Source: Azoarcus sp. CIB (GTDB taxonomy: Bacteria > Pseudomonadota > Gammaproteobacteria > Burkholderiales > Rhodocyclaceae). Taken from it: a DNA stretch of 64,000 nt. Below are positions 45,221-54,516 of the stretch, piece after piece; the first letter of the stretch is position 1; every line of letters begins with the position of its first letter. The stretch lies in assembly GCF_001190925.1 (NCBI RefSeq), contig NZ_CP011072.1, positions 1,426,001 through 1,490,000 on the forward strand, read 5' to 3'. The position numbers were made by a program, and so were the translations under genes. The notes under the pieces were generated by a model that saw only the letters and a list, made by a program, of their open reading frames with translations, ran no database searches and was not told the DNA's origin.

Positions 45221-46183
45221 ATGACCACCAAAAAATTCGCCTCGCAGGCCGACCTCGAAGAAAAGCAGATCAGCTGGGACAAGCTTTCCGACAACGCCTA
45301 CGCCTATACGGCCGAAGGCGACCCGAACACCGGCGTGATCATCGGTGACGACGGCGTGATGATCATCGACGCCACCGCGACGCCGGTCGCGGCACAGGGC
45401 GTGATCGCCAAGGTGCGCGAGATCACCGACAAGCCGATCAAGTACGTCGTGCTGACGCACTACCACGCGGTGCGCGTGCTGGGTGCCTCCGGCTACAAGT
45501 CCGAAGGGCTCGAGCAGATCATTGCCAGTCGCGACACCTGGGACTTGATCGTCGAGCGCGGCCAGCAGGACATGGATTCCGAGATCGGCCGCTTCCCGCG
45601 TCTTTTCCAGGCGGTCGAGAGCGTGCCGGGGCTGACCTGGCCGACGATCACCTTCGAAGGCGAGATGTCCCTGTGGATGGGCAAGCTTGAAGTGAAGATC
45701 AAGCAGATCGGCCGCGGCCACACCAAGGGCGACACCATCGTCTACCTGCCGTCGCAGAACATCTGTTTCTCGGGCGACCTCGTCGAGGCCGACGCGGCCT
45801 GCTACACGGGCGACGCCTACCTCGCCGACTGGCCGCAGACGCTGGACAACCTGGCCGCGATGAAATTCGACAAGCTGGTCCCGGGCCGCGGCCCGGCGCT
45901 GATCGGACGCGAAGCGGTCGACGCGGGCCTCGCCTACACCCGTGATTTCGTGTCGACGCTGTATCGCAGCGCACAGGAGGCGGTCGGGCAGGGCATGGAC
46001 CTGAAGGCGACGATGGCGCACACGCGCAAGAACATGGACCCGAAGTTCGGGCAGGTCTTCATCTACGAGCACTGCCTGCCCTTCGACGTGACGCGCGCGC
46101 ACGACGAGGCGAGCGGCATCCGTGACCCGCGCATCTGGACGGCCGAGCGCGACCGGCAGATGTGGCATTCGCTGCAGGAGTGA
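45221..46183 (+). CDS. MBL-fold metallo-hydrolase with atypical metal motif
   Basis: 320-aa metallo-beta-lactamase superfamily protein. The strand-helix start VIIGDDGVMIIDATAT leads to LTHYHAVRVLGA, where the usual HxHxDH reads HYHAVR, losing Asp and the third His; later GRGHTKGDTIVYLP and FSGDLVEADAAC supply the other family residues. I recall close relatives with the same HYHAVRVLGA, so this is probably a subfamily trait and not decay. It heads the run toward the flavin monooxygenase, though 301 nt containing a repeat separate them. The substrate is unknown; thioester or lactone hydrolysis is possible. Confidence 0.8.
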   Translation: MTTKKFASQADLEEKQISWDKLSDNAYAYTAEGDPNTGVIIGDDGVMIIDATATPVAAQGVIAKVREITDKPIKYVVLTHYHAVRVLGASGYKSEGLEQIIASRDTWDLIVERGQQDMDSEIGRFPRLFQAVESVPGLTWPTITFEGEMSLWMGKLEVKIKQIGRGHTKGDTIVYLPSQNICFSGDLVEADAACYTGDAYLADWPQTLDNLAAMKFDKLVPGRGPALIGREAVDAGLAYTRDFVSTLYRSAQEAVGQGMDLKATMAHTRKNMDPKFGQVFIYEHCLPFDVTRAHDEASGIRDPRIWTAERDRQMWHSLQE

Positions 46184-46237
46184 CCGTGTGGTGGTGTTGA
46201 GCCGGCGTCATATGACGTGTGCTCGGGCACGTTCTTC

Positions 46238-46332
46238 CTCCCCCTTCAAGGGGGGAGGTTAGGAGGGGGATGGGTTTCTGCGGCGTCTGCTTAACCCATC
46301 CCCACCCCAACCCTCCCCTTGAAGGGGAGGGA
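46238..46332. repeat. Large G/C-rich inverted repeat
   Basis: A left arm (46238-46277, with CTTCAAGGGGGGAGG and GGGGGATGGGTTT) and a right arm (46292-46332, AACCCATCCCCACCCC and CCCTTGAAGGGGAGGGAG) are mutually complementary around CTGCGGCGTCTGCTT. The transcript would fold into a long hairpin. This repeat type recurs between genes in many betaproteobacteria. It fills most of the gap between the MBL and flavoprotein genes. Confidence 0.6.
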
Positions 46333-46484
46333 GTGACCGTGCAGTACTCGTGCTGACATCACGTAATTGCTACCCCGGCTGAGCAATCAACCGATCAGAG
46401 TCGCGCCCTCACGGGCGCCGGACTCCGGGCCGAAGCACGCCAAGAGGCAGGCCCGGAGACGTGAAACAAACGGAGGAGACACCC

Positions 46485-48164
46485 GTGCTGAGCACGTTCC
46501 AATACCCGAAGTTCGAGTACGTCCGACCGCCCGAGATCGCCGAAGCGCGTGACGGGCACTATCCGGTCGTGATTGTCGGTGCCGGCCCCGTCGGCCTGAC
46601 TGCCGCGATCGACCTCGCCCAGCAGGGGCAGCGCGTGCTGCTGCTCGACAACGACGACACGGTGTCCATAGGCTCGCGCGGCGTGTGCTACGCGAAGCGC
46701 ACCCTCGAAGTGCTCGACCGCCTCGGCTGCGCCGAAGAGATGGTGCAGAAGGGCGTGTCGTGGAACGTCGGTCGCACCTTCTTCCGCGAGGAGGAAGTGT
46801 TCAACTTCAACCTGTGCCCCGAGCCGGACCATCACCGGCCGGGCATGATCAACCTCCAGCAGTATTACCTGGAAGACGACCTGATCAAGCGTGCGCGCCA
46901 GCTGCCGAACCTCGAGATCCGCTTCAGGAACAACGTGATCGGGGTGACCCCTGACGCGGAGCAGGCGACCTTGCGTGTCGAGACGCCGGACGGCGCCTAT
47001 ACGCTGTCCGCCGACTGGCTGATCGTCGCCGACGGTGCGCGCAGCCCGATCCGCACGATGCTGGGCCTGGACATCGACGGGAAGATCTTCATGGATCGCT
47101 TCCTGATCGCCGACGTCGTGATGAAGGCGGACTTCCCGACCGAGCGCTGGTTCTGGTTCGATCCGCCGTTCCATCGCAATCAGTCGGTGCTGCTGCACCG
47201 CCAGGCCGACAACGTCTTCCGCATCGATTTCCAGCTCGGCTGGAACGTCGATCCGGAGGAAGAGAAGAAGCCCGAGAACGTGATCCCACGCATCAAGGCG
47301 ATGCTCGCAGATGACGGAAACGAGGACAGGGAATTCGAGCTCGAGTGGGTCAGCGTCTACACCTTCCAGTGTCGCCGCATGAATCGCTTCAACCACGGCC
47401 GCGTACTCTTCGTCGGCGATGCGGGGCACCAGGTCTCGCCCTTCGGTGCGCGCGGCGCCAACTCCGGTATCCAGGACACCGACAACCTGGTGTGGAAGCT
47501 GAAGCTCGTGATGGACGGCAAGGCGCCGGCGACGCTGCTCGACACCTACTCGGACGAGCGCTGCTACGCCGCCGACGAGAACATCATGAACTCGACACGC
47601 TCGACGGACTTCATCACACCGAAGAGTGCCGTCAGCAAGACGTTCCGCAACGCGGTGCTGGGGCTCGCCGAGCAATTCCCGTTCGCCCGCGCGCTGGTCA
47701 ACTCCGGGCGGCTGTCGGTGCCAAGCTTCCTTGCCGATTCGCGCCTGAACACGGGCGATTCGGACGTGTTCGCCGGCAACATGATTCCCGGTGCGCCGAT
47801 GGACGACGCGCCGGTCGCGGTTGCCGACGGCACGCACTGGCTGCTCGGTGCGGTCGGCAACCGCTTCCAGTTGCTGCACTACGTCCCGAATGCGGGCGCG
47901 CTGGATGCGGCGACCGCCCAGTCGCTCCGCAGCCTGATCGACGCGCCGATTCCGGTCGAAGCGATCGTCGTCGCCGAACGCGGCACAGCACCCGCCGGCT
48001 TGAAGACCCTGATCGACGTGAAGGGCCGCGTGCGCGAGCGCTACGATCTGCGCGAAGGCACGAGTTACCTCGTCCGCCCCGACCAGCACGTCGCCGCGCG
48101 CTGGCGCGCGCTCGACCTCGCCCAAGTGCGTGCCGCCGTGGCGCGCGCCACCTGCAACGCCTGA
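46485..48164 (+). CDS. Class A FAD-dependent aromatic monooxygenase (MhpA/PHBH-like)
   Basis: 559-aa flavoprotein hydroxylase. VVIVGAGPVGLTAAIDLAQQG binds the FAD ADP moiety, LIVADGARSPIR is the DG motif, and VLFVGDAGHQVSPFGARGANSGIQD is the GD motif, all typical of single-component NAD(P)H aromatic hydroxylases; a thioredoxin-like C-terminal domain follows. GTG 46485 is 7 nt after GGAGGAG and is preferred to GTG 46461. Downstream VOC, FAH-family and acetoacetyl-CoA synthetase genes suggest that the hydroxylated ring is cleaved to acetoacetate. The aromatic substrate is not determinable here. Confidence 0.87.
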   Translation: MLSTFQYPKFEYVRPPEIAEARDGHYPVVIVGAGPVGLTAAIDLAQQGQRVLLLDNDDTVSIGSRGVCYAKRTLEVLDRLGCAEEMVQKGVSWNVGRTFFREEEVFNFNLCPEPDHHRPGMINLQQYYLEDDLIKRARQLPNLEIRFRNNVIGVTPDAEQATLRVETPDGAYTLSADWLIVADGARSPIRTMLGLDIDGKIFMDRFLIADVVMKADFPTERWFWFDPPFHRNQSVLLHRQADNVFRIDFQLGWNVDPEEEKKPENVIPRIKAMLADDGNEDREFELEWVSVYTFQCRRMNRFNHGRVLFVGDAGHQVSPFGARGANSGIQDTDNLVWKLKLVMDGKAPATLLDTYSDERCYAADENIMNSTRSTDFITPKSAVSKTFRNAVLGLAEQFPFARALVNSGRLSVPSFLADSRLNTGDSDVFAGNMIPGAPMDDAPVAVADGTHWLLGAVGNRFQLLHYVPNAGALDAATAQSLRSLIDAPIPVEAIVVAERGTAPAGLKTLIDVKGRVRERYDLREGTSYLVRPDQHVAARWRALDLAQVRAAVARATCNA

Positions 48165-48175
48165 TGGAGACCGCC

Positions 48176-48400
48176 ATGGCCCTCAACACGCAACCGAACC
48201 TGCACGAACCCGGCAAGCGCCACTTCCGCGCCTTCTCGCCCGGCGACGACTTCTACGAGGCGCTGATCGAGACGCACCGCGACCTGACGGACGAGCAGAG
48301 CGCGATGGTGAACGCTCGCCTGATCCTGCTGCTCGCGAATCACATTGGCGACATCTCGGTGCTGCGCGACGCGATGAAGATCGCGCGCGAAGGCGTCTGA
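48176..48400 (+). CDS. DUF2783-like small protein
   Basis: 74 aa, mostly one helical unit: DDFYEALIETHRDLTDEQSAMVNARLILLLANHIGDISVLRDAM. This matches the short DUF2783 proteins that I recall between flavin monooxygenase and VOC genes in similar clusters. The role is unknown; it may stabilise or regulate the hydroxylase. ATG 48176 lies 11 nt after the monooxygenase stop with GGAG 6 nt upstream. Confidence 0.7.
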   Translation: MALNTQPNLHEPGKRHFRAFSPGDDFYEALIETHRDLTDEQSAMVNARLILLLANHIGDISVLRDAMKIAREGV

Positions 48401-48420
48401 GAATGAATACGGAGACAAGA

Positions 48421-48966
48421 ATGCTAATCCAGAAGATCCACCACGTGGCCTACCGTTGCCACGACGCACTCGCGACCGCGCGCTGGTACGAGAAGCACCT
48501 CGGGATGAAGCTGATCCTGTCGATCGCCGAGGACGCCGTGCCCTCGACCGGCGAAGCCGATCCCTACATGCACATCTTCCTCGACGCCGGCATGGGCAAC
48601 GTCCTCGCCTTCTTCGAGCTGCCGACCCGTCCGAAGATGGGCCGCGACGAGAACACCCCGGCGTGGACGCAGCACCTCGCGCTGCAGGTCGAGTCCGTCG
48701 AGGTGCTGCTGGCCGCCAAGGCGCGCCTCGAAGCCGAAGGCATCGACGTGATCGGGCCGACCGACCACGCGCTGTTCCAGTCGATCTACTTCTTCGACCC
48801 GAACGGCCATCGTCTGGAACTCGCCGCGAACACGGCGTTGCCCAAGATGCTGGAGGCGCTCGACGACGTGAAGTGGGCGATGCTCGAAGAGTGGGCACAG
48901 ACCAAGAAGGCGCCGAAGCACGCGGCGTGGATGCACGACGGCAGCTACAAGGAGATGTTCAAGTGA
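48421..48966 (+). CDS. VOC superfamily (glyoxalase/dioxygenase) protein
   Basis: 181 aa with paired beta-alpha-beta-beta-beta modules: IHHVAYRCHDALATARWYEKHLGM (first metal His), TQHLALQVESVEVLLAAKARLEAEG (second His) and FFDPNGHRLELAA (metal Glu). A C-terminal helical tail extends beyond the usual VOC pair. It may be an isomerase, glyoxalase or ring-cleaving dioxygenase acting after the hydroxylase. GGAG lies 6 nt before ATG 48421. The stop overlaps the next start (GTGA). Confidence 0.8.
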   Translation: MLIQKIHHVAYRCHDALATARWYEKHLGMKLILSIAEDAVPSTGEADPYMHIFLDAGMGNVLAFFELPTRPKMGRDENTPAWTQHLALQVESVEVLLAAKARLEAEGIDVIGPTDHALFQSIYFFDPNGHRLELAANTALPKMLEALDDVKWAMLEEWAQTKKAPKHAAWMHDGSYKEMFK

Positions 48967-49973
48967 AACTCGCGACCCTCAAGCAAGGCGGCCGCGACGG
49001 CACGCTCGTCGTCGTCAGCCGCGACCTGACCCGCTGCCGCGCCGTCCCCGCGATCGCCCGCACGCTGCAGGCCGCGCTCGACAACTGGTCCGACTGCGAG
49101 GCGCAGCTGCGCCAGGTGTACGAGGCGCTCAACAGCGGCGCCGTGGATTCGCTTCCCTTCGACGAATCCGCCTGCCACTCGCCGTTGCCGCGCGCCTACC
49201 AGTGGGCGGACGGCTCGGCCTACCTCAACCACGTCGAGCTCGTGCGCAAGGCGCGCAATTCGGAAGTGCCCGAGAGCTTCTACACCGACCCGCTGATGTA
49301 CCAGGGCGGTTCGGACAGCTTCATCGGCCCGCGCGACAAGGTCGTCGCCGACGAGAGCTGGGGCATCGACTTCGAGGCCGAGGTGACGGTCGTGACCGGC
49401 GACGTGCCGATGGGCGCGACGGCCGAAGAGGCCGCGAAGGCGATCCGGCTCGTGATGCTGGTGAACGACGTCAGCCTGCGCGGCCTGATCCCGAACGAAC
49501 TGGCGAAGGGCTTCGGCTTCTTCCAGTCCAAGCCTGCGTCGGCGTTCTCGCCGGTCGCCGTGACGCCCGACGAGTTGGGCGACGCGTGGCGCGACGCCAA
49601 GGTCCATCTGCCGCTCGTCGTGCATCTCAACGACCGGCTCTTCGGCAAACCGAACGCCGGCGTTGACGTGAGCTTCAGCTTCGGCCAGCTCGTCGCGCAT
49701 GTCGCGAAGACGCGCGAGCTCGAAGCGGGCTCGATCATCGGTTCCGGCACGGTGTCGAACAAGGCGGGCGATCTGTGGGGCTCGTCGATCGAGCACGGCG
49801 GTGTCGGCTACTGCTGCCTCGCCGAGGTGCGTACCTGGGAGACGATCGAGCAGGGCAAGCCCGCAACGCCCTTCATGCGCAGCGGGGACACCGTGCGCAT
49901 CGAGATGTTCGACGCCGCCGGCCGCAGCATCTTCGGCCGCATCGAAAACACCGTCGCTGCGCTCGCCGGCTGA
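48963..49973 (+). CDS. Fumarylacetoacetate hydrolase family protein
   Basis: 336 aa. The FAH fold is shown by the N-terminal SH3-like region, FIGPRDKVVADESWGIDFEAEVTVVTG (metal-binding Glu pair) and LVNDVSLRGL, then FGFFQSKPASAFSPVAVTPDELG and IGSGTVSNKAGD. It cleaves a carbon-carbon bond in a 1,3-diketo acid; with acetoacetyl-CoA synthetase next door, fumarylacetoacetate or a close analogue is the best guess. The start is GTG 48963, overlapping the VOC stop by 4 nt. Confidence 0.87.
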   Translation: MKLATLKQGGRDGTLVVVSRDLTRCRAVPAIARTLQAALDNWSDCEAQLRQVYEALNSGAVDSLPFDESACHSPLPRAYQWADGSAYLNHVELVRKARNSEVPESFYTDPLMYQGGSDSFIGPRDKVVADESWGIDFEAEVTVVTGDVPMGATAEEAAKAIRLVMLVNDVSLRGLIPNELAKGFGFFQSKPASAFSPVAVTPDELGDAWRDAKVHLPLVVHLNDRLFGKPNAGVDVSFSFGQLVAHVAKTRELEAGSIIGSGTVSNKAGDLWGSSIEHGGVGYCCLAEVRTWETIEQGKPATPFMRSGDTVRIEMFDAAGRSIFGRIENTVAALAG

Positions 49974-50066
49974 GCGGAGCGCGAGGCTCGACTGCCCCGC
50001 TCGCGGCGCTACGCGCGATGCTACAGGGATAGAATGGAACGACGAGGAAACCGGATGGAGTTTCAT

Positions 50067-52055
<1,989 letters not shown>

Positions 52056-52097
52056 CGGCACGCCGTGTCGCAACCGGATCCGGGCAATGGAGTCGGC

Positions 52098-53138
52098 ATG
52101 CCGATCGAGCAAGAAACTGATCTGAACCGCGAGTCCGCGCAGGAGTTCGGTGACGGTGCGCGCCTGCTCGCGGACATCGGTGCGACCAATGCGCGTCTTG
52201 CGCTCGAGCGTGCCCCCGGCCGCGTCGAGACGATCGGGCTCTTCGATTGCGGCGACTACGCGGGCATCGTCCCCCTCATCCAGTCCTACCTGCGGAAACA
52301 GGGCAAGCTCGCCCCGCGCCATGCGGCGATCGCGATCGCCAACCCGATCGATGGCGATTACGTGCAGATGACGAACCGCGACTGGCAGTTCTCCATCGAG
52401 GAGACGCGCCGTGAGCTGGACTTCGACACGCTGCTGGTGGTGAACGACTTCAAGGCGCTCGCGATGGCGTTGCCGCGGCTGTCGGCGGACGAGCGCGTGC
52501 AGGTGGGCGGCGGCGCGGCCGCACCGGACGGTGTGATCGGGGTGATCGGCCCCGGCACCGGCCTCGGCGTGTCCGGCCTGATTCCCGCCGACGACCGCTG
52601 GATCGCGCTGGGCAGCGAAGGCGGCCACACCACGTTTGCGCCCGCCGACGAGCGCGAACTCTTCATCCTGCAGTATGCGTGGCGCGAAAGGCCGCATGTG
52701 TCGTCGGAACGGTTCGTGTCCGGCCCCGGGCTGGAGCTGATCCACCGCGCACTCGCCGAGCGCAACGGCGTGGCGGGCGTGCAGCCGCCGAGCGCGGCCG
52801 GGATCGTCACGCGTGCGCTGGCGGGCAGCGACCCGTTGTGCGCGGAAGTCGTCGACTGCTTCTGTGCGATGCTGGGCACGGTCGCGTCCGACCTCGCCCT
52901 GACGCTCGGCGCGGTTGGCGGCATCTACATCGGCGGCGGTGTCGTGCCGCGGCTGGGAGCACTTTTCCTGCGCTCGCCCTTCCGGCAGCGTTTCGAGGCG
53001 AAGGGGCGCTTTGCAGACTACCTCGCGCGCATCCCGACCTACCTGATCACCGCGCCTTACCCGGCCCTGCATGGCGTTTCGGCGATCCTCGGCCACCACC
53101 TGCAGGCGGAAACCCGCGCCAGCCCGTTGGTCGATTAG
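52098..53138 (+). CDS. glk: Glucokinase
   Basis: Phosphorylates glucose to glucose-6-phosphate, the substrate of the zwf-edd route encoded 38 kb away. It is a 346-aa ROK-distinct bacterial Glk: [14 protein letters not shown] (phosphate 1), [35 protein letters not shown] (catalytic Asp), [27 protein letters not shown] and [17 protein letters not shown] 52098 has GGAG 5 nt upstream; GTG 52065 is less likely. It starts 42 nt after the acetoacetyl-CoA synthetase gene, so it may be cotranscribed with an unrelated pathway. Confidence 0.93.
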   Translation: MPIEQETDLNRESAQEFGDGARLLADIGATNARLALERAPGRVETIGLFDCGDYAGIVPLIQSYLRKQGKLAPRHAAIAIANPIDGDYVQMTNRDWQFSIEETRRELDFDTLLVVNDFKALAMALPRLSADERVQVGGGAAAPDGVIGVIGPGTGLGVSGLIPADDRWIALGSEGGHTTFAPADERELFILQYAWRERPHVSSERFVSGPGLELIHRALAERNGVAGVQPPSAAGIVTRALAGSDPLCAEVVDCFCAMLGTVASDLALTLGAVGGIYIGGGVVPRLGALFLRSPFRQRFEAKGRFADYLARIPTYLITAPYPALHGVSAILGHHLQAETRASPLVD

Positions 53139-53154
53139 GTGCGTGCCGCGCGCC

Positions 53155-54423
53155 TCAGCGCTTGACGAGGGGGCAGCCGCCCTCGGCGAGCGGCTTGAAG
53201 GCCTCTTCGGCGGGGATGGTCCGCAGGATGCGCAGGTAGTCCCACGGGGTCGTGATCTCGGCGGGCTTTTTCACTTCCATCAGGTAGGTGTCGTGCACCA
53301 TGCGGCCATCCTCGCGCAGGCGGGCGTTGCGCACGATCGGGTCGCGGATCGGCAGCTCGCGCATCTTCGCGACGACGGTCGTCCCCTTGTCGCTGCCGCT
53401 CGCCGCGACGCCCTTGAAATAATGCGTCAGCGCCGAATACACGCCGGCCTGCATGTCGTTGGGCATCGCCCCGGTGCGCGCGCGGAAACGTTCCGACCAG
53501 GCGCGCGCCTCGGGGTCGCGGTTCCAGTAGAAGGCGTGCGCGAGCTTGAGCCCCTGGGCGAGTTGCGGCTTCATCAGGTGCACGTCGTTGAGCGTCGTCG
53601 CGACCGCCGCGAGCACCGTCTGACCCTTGCTCACGCTCAGCACGTCATAGCTCTGGCGCACGGCGCGGATCATGTCGTCGCCGGCGTTGACCAGCGCGAT
53701 CGCGTCGGCGCCGGACTGCGCCGCCTGGCGGAGCTGGGCGAAGAGCTGCTCCTGCCCCAGGGTGTGGCGCGCCGCGCCGATCACGTGGCCGCCGTTGGCG
53801 GCGATGACCTTCGTCAGGTCGGCCTGCACGTTCTGGCCGAAGGAGTTATCGACGGTGACGAAATACCACGAGCGCGCACCGCGTTGCGTGAGCTCGCGTC
53901 CGATCGCGGTCGTGAAGGCATAGCCGTCGTACATCCAGTGGATGCCGGTGGGGGCGCAGGCGGAGCCGGTGAGATCGGAAGTCATCACGCCGTTGTAGAA
54001 GACCACCGCCCCGCGCGTGCGGTTGAGCTCCTGCACGGCCAGCGCAGCCGGTGAGGCGACGACGTCGGCGATGACGTCCACGCCTTCCTCGTCCAGCCAG
54101 CGGCGCGCGGTCTCGACCGCCCGGACGACATCGTTGCCGTGATCCGCGATGACGAGTCTGATCGGACGGCCGGCGACCTCGCCTCCTGCGTCCTCGACCG
54201 CCATCCGTGCGGCGGTCGCTGATCCGTGCCCCGATATGTTGGCGTAGATGGAGCTCATGTCCGCGAGCAGGCCGACCCGCACTTCGCCGTCGGAGATAGT
54301 GGCTGACGCCGGCGCAGCGCCGCACGCGATCGCCACGTACGCCGCTGCCGCGAACAAGCGCATCCGGCGCAGCGGGCACGGACGCGGCCGAAGCGGGAAA
54401 TTGCCGCCGCGCATATTGTCCAT
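53155..54423 (-). CDS. LivK-type ABC transporter substrate-binding protein
   Basis: 422-aa periplasmic binding protein with an N-terminal signal region (LRRMRLFAAAAYVAIACGAAPASA) and a type I periplasmic-binding fold: VRVGLLADMSSIYANISGHGSATAARMAVEDAGG, then VITDLTG-like substrate segments and a helical C-terminal half. The family binds branched-chain amino acids, amides, urea or aromatic acids. No permease or ATPase lies beside it, and it diverges from a hybrid histidine kinase, which suggests a sensing role. ATG 54423 gives the longest form; MRGG at 54414 or the Met before RLFAAA would also leave a signal peptide. Confidence 0.85.
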   Translation of the reverse strand: MDNMRGGNFPLRPRPCPLRRMRLFAAAAYVAIACGAAPASATISDGEVRVGLLADMSSIYANISGHGSATAARMAVEDAGGEVAGRPIRLVIADHGNDVVRAVETARRWLDEEGVDVIADVVASPAALAVQELNRTRGAVVFYNGVMTSDLTGSACAPTGIHWMYDGYAFTTAIGRELTQRGARSWYFVTVDNSFGQNVQADLTKVIAANGGHVIGAARHTLGQEQLFAQLRQAAQSGADAIALVNAGDDMIRAVRQSYDVLSVSKGQTVLAAVATTLNDVHLMKPQLAQGLKLAHAFYWNRDPEARAWSERFRARTGAMPNDMQAGVYSALTHYFKGVAASGSDKGTTVVAKMRELPIRDPIVRNARLREDGRMVHDTYLMEVKKPAEITTPWDYLRILRTIPAEEAFKPLAEGGCPLVKR

Positions 54424-54516
54424 CGGGGTGTCCTGAGTGGAAAATGACCGCGATGATAAGAGGGGTTCTACGCAGGCACAACCGCCGGTGTGCCCGTCCG
54501 CAAGGGGAAGTTCAGA

